Shown: one piece after another, positions 35,374 through 44,500 of the stretch
Layout: each line of letters begins with the position of its first letter
Numbering within the stretch: the stretch's first letter is position 1
DNA from: Desulfobacula sp.
GTDB taxonomy: Bacteria > Desulfobacterota > Desulfobacteria > Desulfobacterales > Desulfobacteraceae
DNA length: 53,356 bases
Direction of reading: 5' to 3'
NCBI GenBank assembly: GCA_013792075.1
Contig: VMSR01000119.1
Coordinates: 1-53,356, forward strand
Program-made: the position numbers and the translations under genes
Notes under the pieces: generated by a model
What the model saw: the letters and a program-made list of their open reading frames with translations, nothing else
What the model was told of the DNA's origin: nothing
The model's database searches: none

Positions 35374-36996
35374 CTATTCTTTTGTATGAACAATCAATAG
35401 CTCACCCATGACCGCCTCAACCCTTTTTACAAATTCACCCGACTCGATCCTGGCCTTGAGTGCTTCCAAATGGTCAATATAGACCATGTCATAATCAAGG
35501 TAGGGAAGGGTTTCGCGGACCGCCTTGTGCATTATTTTACCGGCCGTACTCAGTTTTTCAATACCCCTCAGATCTGCTGCCTGGGCAGCGCAAAGGAGTT
35601 CAAAAGAAAGAATATGGTTGGTATTTTCCACAATCTTCCTGGCTTTTCTGGCAGCAATGAGACCAAAGCTGACAATGTCCTGAAAATCGGCTGTGGAGGT
35701 AATGGACTGGATGGATGCCGGCACGGCCAGGGTCCTGTTTTCAGCCACAAGGGAGGTGGTCATGAACTGGCCGCCCATGAGGCCCATGCGAACGCCGGTA
35801 TCTTCCTTGCACAGGAAGGGCGGCAGGCCGGTGCTGTGGGCTGAATCCATAAACCGGTCAATACGCCGGTCGCTGACCACACCCAGATTGATCATGGCGA
35901 TTGCCAGGCAGTCCATCACAAAGGAGATGGGCTGGCCATGGAAATGACCGTTATGGATAAAGGTGTTAAATTCGGTAAAGATCAGGGGATTGTCATTGCT
36001 GGAGTTCAATTCCCTGAGCAGAACCTCCCGGGCATGGTTTACCGCTTCCTTGGTGGGGCCGACAAATTGCGGGGTACACCGGATGGAATAGGCATCTTCC
36101 ACCGGAATATCGGCAACGGTAATGCCTTGATGCTTTTTGAGTACTGCCTGGAGTTCCAGGGAAAGCTCCTGCTCGTCAATGGCCAGCTTGGAATCGCTCA
36201 ATAGTTTGGTCAGGTTCATGGCAGTGGCATACTGGCCGGGATGGTATTTTTGCTCATGGACCCGAAGATCAAAGGGATTGATACGTCCCATAAGGGTTTC
36301 AATGGCAAAGGCGGCAATAATATCTGAATTTTTCAATGTATTGGTGGCTTCGTCAATCACGGTGCAGCCGAGCCCGACCATGGCTGAGGTGCCGTTGATC
36401 AGGGAAAGGCCCTCTTTGGCGTTGAGATACATGAGTTCAACCCCGGCCTTTTCCATGGCCTCTTTACCCGGCATTACCACGCCGTCTATCCGGGCCTTCC
36501 ATTCGCCGAAAGCGACACTGGCGATACATCCCAGGGGTCCCAGATCTCCGCTGGTTCCCAGGGAACCTTTTCTGGGGACCAAAGGAAACACGTGTTTGTT
36601 GATCATGTCCAGGTAAATCCTAAGATTTTTTTCCTTGATGCCGGAATAGCCGCGGCAAAGGGAATTGGCCCGGGCAATCATGAATTTTCTGACAAGGGTG
36701 TCTTCAAAGGGTTTGCCCACCTGGGTGGTGATGCTCCGGACCAGGTTTTTCTGAAAATCATTGTCCCGTTCCTTGGGCAGCAAATGATCCACCAGGCCGC
36801 CGCAGCTGGTATTTACACCATAAATGCAGCGTTCTTCATTTGCCCAATCCTCCACCAGTTTTCGACAGTCCCGGATTTTGGGCCAGTTTTTTTCCGCTAC
36901 TTCAACCTTTATGGACAGATCAGTTCCTGCTGTCATCAATTCTTCAATGGTCATTGAATATCCATCAAGAATCAGTGTTTTTCCTTTTATCGGCAT
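35374..36996 (-). CDS. MIO-dependent aromatic amino acid 2,3-aminomutase/ammonia-lyase
   Basis: The 540-residue protein belongs to the histidine/phenylalanine ammonia-lyase superfamily. The cofactor MIO would form from Thr148-Ser149-Gly150 in GSLGTSGDLGPL; most lyases have Ala-Ser-Gly. The catalytic Tyr59 lies in YGVNTSCGG. The substrate-selecting pair is Ser88-Ile89 rather than Ser-His of histidine lyases. From memory, the TSG triad, YGVNTS, EDAYSIRCTPQ, LNSSNDNPLI, HNGHFHGQ and GLPPFLC segments match Pantoea AdmH, a phenylalanine 2,3-aminomutase that makes (S)-beta-phenylalanine. Automated tools may call it HutH, but no urocanate pathway gene is near. It is the first gene of the operon, with an AGGAGG site, and lies 15 bases before the beta-aminotransferase. 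Mutase and lyase activity cannot be told apart by eye alone. Confidence 0.9.
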   Translation of the reverse strand: MPIKGKTLILDGYSMTIEELMTAGTDLSIKVEVAEKNWPKIRDCRKLVEDWANEERCIYGVNTSCGGLVDHLLPKERDNDFQKNLVRSITTQVGKPFEDTLVRKFMIARANSLCRGYSGIKEKNLRIYLDMINKHVFPLVPRKGSLGTSGDLGPLGCIASVAFGEWKARIDGVVMPGKEAMEKAGVELMYLNAKEGLSLINGTSAMVGLGCTVIDEATNTLKNSDIIAAFAIETLMGRINPFDLRVHEQKYHPGQYATAMNLTKLLSDSKLAIDEQELSLELQAVLKKHQGITVADIPVEDAYSIRCTPQFVGPTKEAVNHAREVLLRELNSSNDNPLIFTEFNTFIHNGHFHGQPISFVMDCLAIAMINLGVVSDRRIDRFMDSAHSTGLPPFLCKEDTGVRMGLMGGQFMTTSLVAENRTLAVPASIQSITSTADFQDIVSFGLIAARKARKIVENTNHILSFELLCAAQAADLRGIEKLSTAGKIMHKAVRETLPYLDYDMVYIDHLEALKARIESGEFVKRVEAVMGELLIVHTKE

Positions 36997-37119
36997 GGTT
37001 TCCTCCTAAATTATTAGAATTAAACTTTCAGTGTCATACAGTGGAAAATAATAAATTTCAGCTCAGAAAGAGATACGGACCAGGCACACCCCAAGGGTTC
37101 AATTTTTCCGCTTACATTA

Positions 37120-37148
37120 AGATAACCAAATCTGCTTTTTTTTGTCAA
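37120..37148 (-). promoter_or_regulatory. Promoter of the aromatic beta-amino acid operon
   Basis: On the minus strand TTGACA (37148-37143) and TTATCT (37125-37120) are separated by exactly 17 bases, with an A-rich spacer. This is the best sigma70-type match in the window. It would give a leader of about 115 bases before the MIO enzyme gene. Confidence 0.55.
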
Positions 37149-37278
37149 GAGATTTTTTATAATTTTATAAGGGTAAATTGAAATATCATGGAATTATCGA
37201 AACAAAATATTCAAGACTTACTTATTTTTTAAGCTTTTTTATGACATAGGCCTTATAAACCAATAATCATCCCACAGC

Positions 37279-37295
37279 AATCACCCAGGGTGATT
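37279..37295. promoter_or_regulatory. Perfect 8+1+8 palindrome, possible operator
   Basis: AATCACCC (37279-37286) is the reverse complement of GGGTGATT (37288-37295), with one central base. The one-base centre makes a DNA-bound dimer site more likely than an RNA hairpin. It lies about 95 bases before the acyltransferase start and about 130 bases upstream of the divergent promoter. Confidence 0.45.
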
Positions 37296-37390
37296 TTGTA
37301 TTAATATTGTAAAATAAGGGGGCCACAATTTACGCACCCATCGCCTTGGGGTAGGTTTTTTTTAATTTTTACACGTATCCGGAGACTATT

Positions 37391-37972
37391 TTGCGACCAC
37401 TGCTTTTAAACAATCCGTTCTTCAAACCGATCCTATACGGGTTTGCCACTGTTTCTCTTTTTCTTTTCGGATGGAAAACCAAAGGCGGGATGCCGGATAT
37501 TAAAAAATTCATCCTGGTGGCTGCCCCCCATTCCACCAATTGGGATTTTGTCTTTTTCCTATTGATTATTTTTAAATTTCAGATACCGGTTCACTGGATG
37601 GGGAAAAAATCCATGTTCATCTGGCCTTTTAAGGGGCTTTTAGAACGTCTTGGCGGCATTTCCATTGACCGCTCCCGGAAGGGCAATCTTGTGGCTGCCA
37701 TGGTCGAAACCTTTGACCGGACAGACCGCCTGATTATTACCATTGCCCCTTCAGGCACCCGGAAAAAAGTAACCCAGTGGAAAACCGGATTTTACCAGAT
37801 TGCCTGCCAGGCAAATATTCCCATTGTCTGCGGATTTGTCGACTATAGACAAAAAACCGGCGGCATCGGCCCTGTGATTTTCCCCACCGGAGACATGGAC
37901 ACGGATATGCATGCCATGCAGACTTTTTACAAGGACAAATCCGGCAAATATGCAGATGCCAACCCTGCCTGA
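37391..37972 (+). CDS. Lysophospholipid acyltransferase-like protein (PlsC superfamily)
   Basis: The 193-residue protein has the acyltransferase HxxxxD motif (His47 to Asp52, PHSTNWD), a GGISIDRSRKGN segment and an APSGTR segment like the EGTR motif of PlsC enzymes. It probably acylates a lysophospholipid or related acceptor at the membrane. The start is a TTG at 37391 with CGGAG upstream; no ATG lies before the conserved part, the first internal Met being too late. It is short but complete for this subfamily. Confidence 0.82.
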   Translation: MRPLLLNNPFFKPILYGFATVSLFLFGWKTKGGMPDIKKFILVAAPHSTNWDFVFFLLIIFKFQIPVHWMGKKSMFIWPFKGLLERLGGISIDRSRKGNLVAAMVETFDRTDRLIITIAPSGTRKKVTQWKTGFYQIACQANIPIVCGFVDYRQKTGGIGPVIFPTGDMDTDMHAMQTFYKDKSGKYADANPA

Positions 37973-38009
37973 CAAATCCCCAGGATTTTTCGATAAACAT
38001 CGCTAAAAA

Positions 38010-38070
38010 AAAGGAGGCCTTCCTGGCATAGATCTCCAATTTTTTCCAAGGCCGTCTCCTGACCTCCTTT
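38010..38070 (+). terminator. Possible terminator after the acyltransferase gene
   Basis: AAAGGAGG (from 38010) can pair with CCTCCTTT (to 38070), and GGCCTT inside with AAGGCC, giving a long imperfect hairpin followed by a T-rich stretch. It lies 38 bases after the stop. The imperfect middle makes this uncertain. Confidence 0.3.
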
Positions 38071-38167
38071 GCCTTGTATTTTTAAAAAAAATAACGTATG
38101 GAAGTAGTGAATCCGACGCGTATACAAAACCAATATCATTGCCCATGCAGACGAAGGAGAATAATAA

Positions 38168-40180
38168 ATGAGGTCCAAGTTTTTTTTACTCACAACACTA
38201 TTGGCTCTGATCTGCCTGCCCATAATCGCGCAATACGCCGACGCCGACACGACAACGGGCATGAGCACCCAAAAAAATCCACCCCTGGCAACGCCGCCAT
38301 CTCCAGGGCAGGAAAGCATTACCGCCACAGCCAATCGGTTTGCAACATCCTACAACCAGGCATTCCAGGACAAAGAAGACCTGACCATCGCAGCATATAA
38401 TAATGACCATGAAAAATCCCAGGAATTGATCCGGTCCTATAACCAAAACATGAGGGCCTCCAAGGATAGCTATCAAATTCTCCAGCAGATTGCAGAGAAC
38501 CAGGGAACCGGTGATATCACCCTTTTTTTCGAAGAGAATTCAGCTGAAATACCGGAAAAAGATTTTCAATATAACCGCCTTATTCGGTATCTGGATTCTC
38601 TGGAGAGAAATAACAGGGACAGGAAGCTGGTATTTATCATCATGGGCAGCGCATCTGCCACCGGAGAAGAGACCCACAACAGAATTTTATCCAAAAACCG
38701 GGCCAATGCGCCCATTCCCATTCTGGACCAATACCTTATAAATGTTCCCCATTCATACCACAAAGTATACGGCACAGGCGAGGCAAACAGCCCCCAGGGG
38801 GAACCCGAAGATATAAACAAACGCTATCGGTTTGTGCGGATCATGGCCCTTTATGAGGATCTTGCGCCCACAACGACCGGAATGGGGGCACCCCCCATGG
38901 AATCTTCTCTCATGATGGGCCAAACCCTGCAAAGCCCGGCGATGGTCCAAAAAATTCAGATCAATGAGTACATCAATCCCATTGGGATGAAATTCATCCG
39001 GGTTCCGGCCGGAACCTTTTCCATGGGAAGCCCGGAATCGGAAATACGAAGGGACGCCAACGAAATCCTGCACCCGGTAACCCTGACCCAGTCTTTTTAT
39101 CTTCAAACCACGGAAGTCACCCAGCAGCAATGGCTGGCGGTCATGGGAGACCATCCCTCCCATTTTAAAAACTGCGGCATGGACTGCCCTGTGGAAAATG
39201 TCCGCCATTCAGATGTGCAAAAATTTATTAAACGGCTCAATGAAATGGAAAACACGATTTACTACCGCCTGCCCACGGAAGCGGAATGGGAATATGCGGC
39301 CAGGGCAGGTACCCCATCGGCATTCTTTAACGGCCCCATGATTGTAGAAGGCGACTTCAGCAGAAACCCATACCTGGATTCTGTGGGCTGGTATTATCGG
39401 AATGCGGACCACGCCCCCCACCTGGTTGCCCAGAAGCCGGCCAATGCCTGGGGATTTTATGACATGCACGGAAACGTATGGGAATGGTGCTCCGACTGGC
39501 AAAGGCCCTATCCTTTCCAAGCCGAAATCGACCCCCAGGGTGCCGAGTTCGGGGAGGCAAAAATCAGGCGCGGCGGAAGCTGGGCCCATTACCCGGAATA
39601 CTGCAGGTCTGCCTACCGGTCCTGGTTTGATCCCCAAGACAGAAGTCCTGAAATCGGCTTCAGAATGGCCATCACCAAATTGGAAAGGGTTGCCCAGCCG
39701 GCACCGCCCCGTCCCATGCCGGCCCCCATGCCCGAGCCGCCTCCCCTGCCCAAGCCTGTGGTAAAGGCAAAACGCGTGTTCAAAAAAGACCTTGAACCCA
39801 TCCCCATGCCGGACCCGGCCCGGGTGACCCAGTGCATTCTGATCCGGGATATTTCCTTTGACCTGGATTCAAGCAAGATCAACAGCCGGATGATCCCCCT
39901 GATGGACCGGGCGGTTGAACTGCTTAAAAAATATGATGGGAAAATTGACCTGCACGGCCACACCTGTTCTCTGGGCTCCAAGCCCTACAATATGGATCTG
40001 GGATTAAGGCGGGCTGAATCCGTTAAAAATTACCTGGTATCCAAGGGCATCAGTGAAGGCCGCATCTCCACCAAATCCTTTGGAGAAGAAGCTCCCAAGT
40101 TCACCAATCATACAGATGCCGGCCGCTCTTTAAACCGGCGGGTGGAAATCCTGGTCCATGGATTTACCAATGAACAATAG
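38168..40180 (+). CDS. Secreted OmpA / FGE-like / OmpA multidomain protein
   Basis: The 670-residue protein has a signal peptide (about 1-26). An OmpA-like region follows (about 117-225: LFFEENSAEIP... and a C-terminal NKRYRFVRI). Next comes a formylglycine-generating-enzyme-like (SUMF1) domain (about 274-500) with MKFIRVPAGTFSMGSPESE, LPTEAEWEYAARAG, YDMHGNVWEWCSDW and IRRGGSWAHYPEYCRSAYR. A Pro-rich linker (about 505-545) leads to a standard C-terminal OmpA domain (about 560-668) with SFDLDSSKIN and GRISTKSFGEE, which binds peptidoglycan. Only one Cys lies at the catalytic region, so true formylglycine synthesis is doubtful; such domains often act as binding modules. It probably sits in the periplasm or outer membrane. 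The next gene overlaps its end. Confidence 0.87.
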   Translation: MRSKFFLLTTLLALICLPIIAQYADADTTTGMSTQKNPPLATPPSPGQESITATANRFATSYNQAFQDKEDLTIAAYNNDHEKSQELIRSYNQNMRASKDSYQILQQIAENQGTGDITLFFEENSAEIPEKDFQYNRLIRYLDSLERNNRDRKLVFIIMGSASATGEETHNRILSKNRANAPIPILDQYLINVPHSYHKVYGTGEANSPQGEPEDINKRYRFVRIMALYEDLAPTTTGMGAPPMESSLMMGQTLQSPAMVQKIQINEYINPIGMKFIRVPAGTFSMGSPESEIRRDANEILHPVTLTQSFYLQTTEVTQQQWLAVMGDHPSHFKNCGMDCPVENVRHSDVQKFIKRLNEMENTIYYRLPTEAEWEYAARAGTPSAFFNGPMIVEGDFSRNPYLDSVGWYYRNADHAPHLVAQKPANAWGFYDMHGNVWEWCSDWQRPYPFQAEIDPQGAEFGEAKIRRGGSWAHYPEYCRSAYRSWFDPQDRSPEIGFRMAITKLERVAQPAPPRPMPAPMPEPPPLPKPVVKAKRVFKKDLEPIPMPDPARVTQCILIRDISFDLDSSKINSRMIPLMDRAVELLKKYDGKIDLHGHTCSLGSKPYNMDLGLRRAESVKNYLVSKGISEGRISTKSFGEEAPKFTNHTDAGRSLNRRVEILVHGFTNEQ

Positions 40181-40619
40181 GCAAAAGGACACACCAAAGC
40201 CCAATAGAAAATGGCGCTTCATTGGGCTTTGGATATTTCTGGTATTGATCCCGGGCCTCCAGCCCTGCCTGGCAGAAGATTTTCCCGTGGTCAATGAAAA
40301 ATTTCACACCTTTGTCCTGGAATGGGTCACCAAAATTCAATCTTCCTACCTCTACTCCCAGGAAAACCCAAAAATGGAAACAGCCGGCGATCAATTTATC
40401 GCCAGCTATTATTATTTGGATGAAACCTCCATCAAAACCGATGTCAAGGGGGCAGGCGATTCAAATCAGATGTACACAGGGGTTCTGAGCTATAATGAGT
40501 ATTTGTTTCAGTCCAGGGCAAATTCCAGAAGCCAGGCCCTTGCCAATAAATTTGAACCGGTTTCCATGAAACAGATGATGGAGCTTTTCCTGTATCAAGA
40601 CGGATCATGGGTGAGGTGA
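40158..40619 (+). CDS. Secreted protein of unknown function
   Basis: I do not recognise this 153-residue protein. It has a basic N-terminus and a hydrophobic stretch ending in CLAEDF, so a cleaved signal peptide is likely, leaving about 110 mature residues. The mature part is rich in Tyr, Ser and Gln. It overlaps the OmpA/FGE-like gene by 23 bases; an internal ATG at 40170 would shorten it by four residues and still overlap. The glycosyltransferase gene starts 1 base after its stop, so it belongs to this operon and probably acts in envelope glycan export or assembly. Confidence 0.7.
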   Translation: MDLPMNNRQKDTPKPNRKWRFIGLWIFLVLIPGLQPCLAEDFPVVNEKFHTFVLEWVTKIQSSYLYSQENPKMETAGDQFIASYYYLDETSIKTDVKGAGDSNQMYTGVLSYNEYLFQSRANSRSQALANKFEPVSMKQMMELFLYQDGSWVR

Positions 40620-40620
40620 C

Positions 40621-41562
40621 ATGCTAAAGCCAAGCATCATCATTCCCACCTACAACAGGCCCAGAGATCTTGAAGTTGCAATTGCATCGGTTTTAAACCA
40701 GACCCTGCGCCCCCATGAGATCATTATAGTGGACGATGGTGCCCTCACAGATCCCCCTTTACAAAAGAAAACCCTGCACATGGGGATTGACTATATTTAT
40801 ATCAGAAAAAACCCCAAAGACAGGGGGCTGACCAAATCCAGAAATATCGGTGTGGACAGGGCCTCGGGAGACATCATCTTTTTTTTGGATGACGATGTAA
40901 AATTGTTTGGGGATTTCCTTGAAAACTCCATAAAAGAATATGAACAACACCCGGATATTTCAGGTATGGGCGGGGGAGAAATTTTTAACAAAAAGCCGTC
41001 TCTGTCTCAAAAAATCTGGTTTCTATACGACGTATTGTTCTGCATGACCGGATTTAAAAAAGGATATTTTCTAAGGTCATGCTTTTCTACCAATTTGGGA
41101 AACCCCGTCCTGAAAACAAAATTTTCCAGGGTGGAGTTTTTAGGTGGCGCCTCCTTTTCCTTTAGAAAAAAAGTATTTCAAACGACCCGGTTTTCAGAGA
41201 CCTTCCAGGGATATGGCCTTGGAGAAGACAAGGATTTCTCATACAAGGTCTCCCAAACCCATATTTTGTTTGCAAATCCCGGGGCCAGGCTCTATCATTT
41301 TGAATCACCGGTCATGCGATACGAAAAATACAACAAGGCAAAGTCAAAGATACTTTCTAAATATGCTTTTTTGACTTCCTGCAATGTCAAAGGTAAATTC
41401 AGCGGATTCTGGTTCTGCTATGCCATGGCCGGTTATTTGTTAAAACGATCCTTTTTGATGTTCCTGTCCTATGACCGAAGTGAGGTAATGCGGGTTAAAG
41501 GAATTCTGGCCGGCATGATTGAAATTTTGAAATCCAGACAAAGACTGCGCCATAATCCTTAA
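40621..41562 (+). CDS. Family 2 glycosyltransferase
   Basis: The 313-residue protein has the GT-A start SIIIPTYNRPRDLEVAIASVLNQT with IIVDDGA and the metal-binding DxD-type motif FFLDDDV. It should add a sugar from a nucleotide sugar in the cytoplasm. The C-terminal part includes a hydrophobic stretch that may touch the membrane. It lies in an operon with a secreted protein, a beta-propeller protein and a sulfotransferase. Confidence 0.9.
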   Translation: MLKPSIIIPTYNRPRDLEVAIASVLNQTLRPHEIIIVDDGALTDPPLQKKTLHMGIDYIYIRKNPKDRGLTKSRNIGVDRASGDIIFFLDDDVKLFGDFLENSIKEYEQHPDISGMGGGEIFNKKPSLSQKIWFLYDVLFCMTGFKKGYFLRSCFSTNLGNPVLKTKFSRVEFLGGASFSFRKKVFQTTRFSETFQGYGLGEDKDFSYKVSQTHILFANPGARLYHFESPVMRYEKYNKAKSKILSKYAFLTSCNVKGKFSGFWFCYAMAGYLLKRSFLMFLSYDRSEVMRVKGILAGMIEILKSRQRLRHNP

Positions 41563-41574
41563 TTTTAAACGGGC

Positions 41575-44500
41575 GTGAAAAAAATGAATCTATCCCATAA
41601 AACTCCATACGCTGTTTTAACGGCTGTCATTTTCAGCCTGGGCTGTCTTTTGTCCATGCCGGCCCCATCCCTTGCAGCAGAGAAAACCCAGCACCCCATA
41701 TCCCCCCAGCTGATATTTCCAATCCCCGCATCTTCCGGGCATTCAAAACCCGATAAATCACCCGGGCCTGGAAAAACCGGGCCGGAAAGTACAGACCGGT
41801 TAATGCGCCCGGTTGAAGACGGCCTATGGCGCCAGGTGGGACCGGGAGGGTCCGGGGGCACCCTTGACGTGGCCATGCACCCGGTTACCGGAACCCTGCT
41901 GGTCAGCTCGGATATGGGCAGAAGCCTGTTGCAAAGCAAAGACAAGGCAACAAGCTTTCAGGCAATTGCACCGGAAGGCCACCCCACCCTTGATGTATTG
42001 GTACCCCATCCGTCTGTTCCCGGTGTCTGGTATGCAGGGTTCTCCTCCCCACAAGGCGCAGGCTTGTTCAAATCTGCAGATGACGGCGTAAGCTGGAGCC
42101 TGGTCCGGACAGACGAACAGATAGCCGGACAGACCGTCTTTGGCAGGGTCATCACGGGCCCCCCGGATACGCTCATCTGGCTCACCCGGGGCCAGGGCCC
42201 TGTCATCAGTCTTGACGGCGGCATTACCTTTTCCGATTTTTCCCAGGGACTTTTGCCCCAGAACATGCCGGGCACTCAGAAAAACATTTCAGCCCAATCC
42301 CCGCTGTTGGCAGCGGAGCACAAGGGCAAACAGCAGATTTTTCTTGCCTGTAAAGACGGTTTATACAGGCGGGAACTAACAGGCGTATCCTGGGAAAAAA
42401 TTAATCAATTGCCCGATATCCCTGTGACCGCCCTGTCCTATGATCCTGTCAAAAATTGGGTGTGGGCAGGAAATGCAGACAATGATATTTATTCAGGGGA
42501 CCTGGATACCGATACCTGGCAAAAAGCAGCCCCAGGCCCCCCGTCCGTGACCCTGCTTCGGACCCACCCCCAAAAACCCGGATGGGTCTGGTGCTTCTCC
42601 CATGGAAGGGCCGGTCTTTTCAGAAGCTCCGACAGGGGTCTCACCTGGGAATGGCTGACCCGGAGGCTTTTGGTTGAAAATTCAGAATACAAAGGGAACC
42701 TGCCCCGGGACTTCAGGCACCGGACCAAATTTCAGCGGGATTATTTTTTTATTCTTCCCGATGATCCGATGCATCTTCTTCTGGGAGACATGTATGCCAG
42801 CCGGGACGGCGGAAAATCCTGGCAGTTTTCAGCCACCCGATATCAGCCACAGGACAATACATGGCAAGGCAATGGTCTTACCCTGTTAACCAGCTACAGG
42901 GCCTGGTGGGATGAATTAAATCCCAACCGGGTCTATCTGGGATTTTCAGATACCGGGTTAATGCGAAGCGACGACAGGGGCAACTCCGTCAAAGCACTCT
43001 GGAGCAGCCAATACCCGGATCTTTATTCGCTGGCCTATTGGAGCCGGCAGATGCTGGATACCAGCGGGTCATGCACAGCCTTTGCAGCCGACCCTGACTA
43101 TCCGGACACCCAGTTCTACGGCATGTCCGGCAAAGGCGGCAAAGACAGCGTCTGCGGCATGGTGTTTAAAACCCGGACAAACGGGCGGCACTGGTCCCCG
43201 GTCATGCCGTCCAAAAACGGGCTGCCCAACGGGATTATCACGGACATGATGCTGCTGGACGGCAATGGGTACGACAGCCGAATTCTGTATGTGCTGGTCA
43301 ATTTCCTTGCCCCGGACCAAACCCCCATTGCCGGAATCTATCGCTCCCAGGACAGCGGTACCAGTTTTACAAAACTTGCCGACACGCTTTCCTCGGACTT
43401 GCGCTTTCCCCTGATGAACATGGATTTTTGCAGAGATCAGCCAGACATCCTGTATGCCGCCTCCAGCAGCGAAGGCGGAAACCGGGCGGCAAAAAACCTG
43501 AAAAAAATTGCAGAAAAACAGATGGGCCAAGGTGGGATCTTCAAATCCAATGATGCGGGAACCACCTGGCACAAGGCGGATGGCCCGGAGCTGGCAGGCG
43601 CACTTCAGGTGGCCGTGCACCCGAACAATCCGGATATTGCCTTTGCAGCTGTGGTAGACGGCCCGGAAAAAAGAGGCGGGATATACAGAACCCTTGACAG
43701 CGGCAACAGCTGGGCCCTTGTTCTGGGAAAAACCCGGATTTTTCCAACACCAGACAATGATGACGCCGTTGTGCCCGTATCCGTGGCCATCAATCCGGTT
43801 CTTCCGGATATTCTGTATGCAGCAGTCAACCGGGCTGGCGTATTCAGAAGCATGGACAACGGGAATTCCTGGGAGCCTGTGGACTGGGCCCACTTGAAAA
43901 AATTCCAGGGAACCTATCACACCCTGACCATCAATCCCCATGACCCGGCAGAATTCTATCTGGCCCTGTTCGGCAATTCCTTCCTGGCATATAAAGATCC
44001 TTTTGCAGCAAAGGCCCTGGAACAAAACCAGGCCAAATACACCCTTGTTCAAAACGGAGATTTTGAACACACGGACATCTCCGGCAAACCCGTCCGCTGG
44101 ACCTGGAACAATCTGACCCATCCCACCCCCCAGGGCACCCCCATTCTGAGCATCCAGAAAGCCCCTGACAGGAAGGGAATGGCCCTCAGGATTAAAATGA
44201 GCGGAGAGCCATATGAAAACCCGTTGTTCACGGGAAGCAACCAGGCCCCCGTCACCTTTCTCGCCCACAGGCTGTCTGCCTATGCCCTGTCCTGTATCAG
44301 GGGCAAAACCGTTCAGATCAGCTTTGAGATTTACAGCCGCAAACTCAAGGCAACGGATATCCCCATCCTGAGCCTCATGGAAACCAGGGACGACCTGCCG
44401 CAACTGATTGGTGAACTACCGGCCTCCCTGGCTTACAACGATACCCCCTATGAAAAAATAACCATCAAAAAAAAACGCACAGGATCAGACCAATGGGTCC

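Larger units (their letters stand above)
36997..37390. other. Divergent intergenic control region, no gene seen
   Basis: This 394-base AT-rich gap separates the MIO enzyme gene (-) from the acyltransferase gene (+). It contains a good minus-strand promoter (37120-37148) and a perfect palindrome (37279-37295). I see no small gene. An AT-rich stretch around 37150-37250 could hold Lrp-type sites, but no clear repeat marks them. Confidence 0.6.

Noticed and set aside
35374-36996. Histidine ammonia-lyase (HutH) as the name for the MIO enzyme
   Set aside because: No hutU, hutI or hutG is nearby, the selectivity pair is not Ser-His, and the triad and several segments fit the aminomutase type better.
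38168-40180. Active formylglycine-generating enzyme maturing sulfatases
   Set aside because: Only one Cys is present at the catalytic region, no sulfatase gene is in the window, and the domain is framed by OmpA-type anchors.
43069-44403. 444-codon open frame on the minus strand inside the beta-propeller gene
   Set aside because: It lies wholly antisense to a gene with clear Asp-box repeats and signal peptide, and its translation has no recognisable domain. It is a frame shadow from biased codon use.
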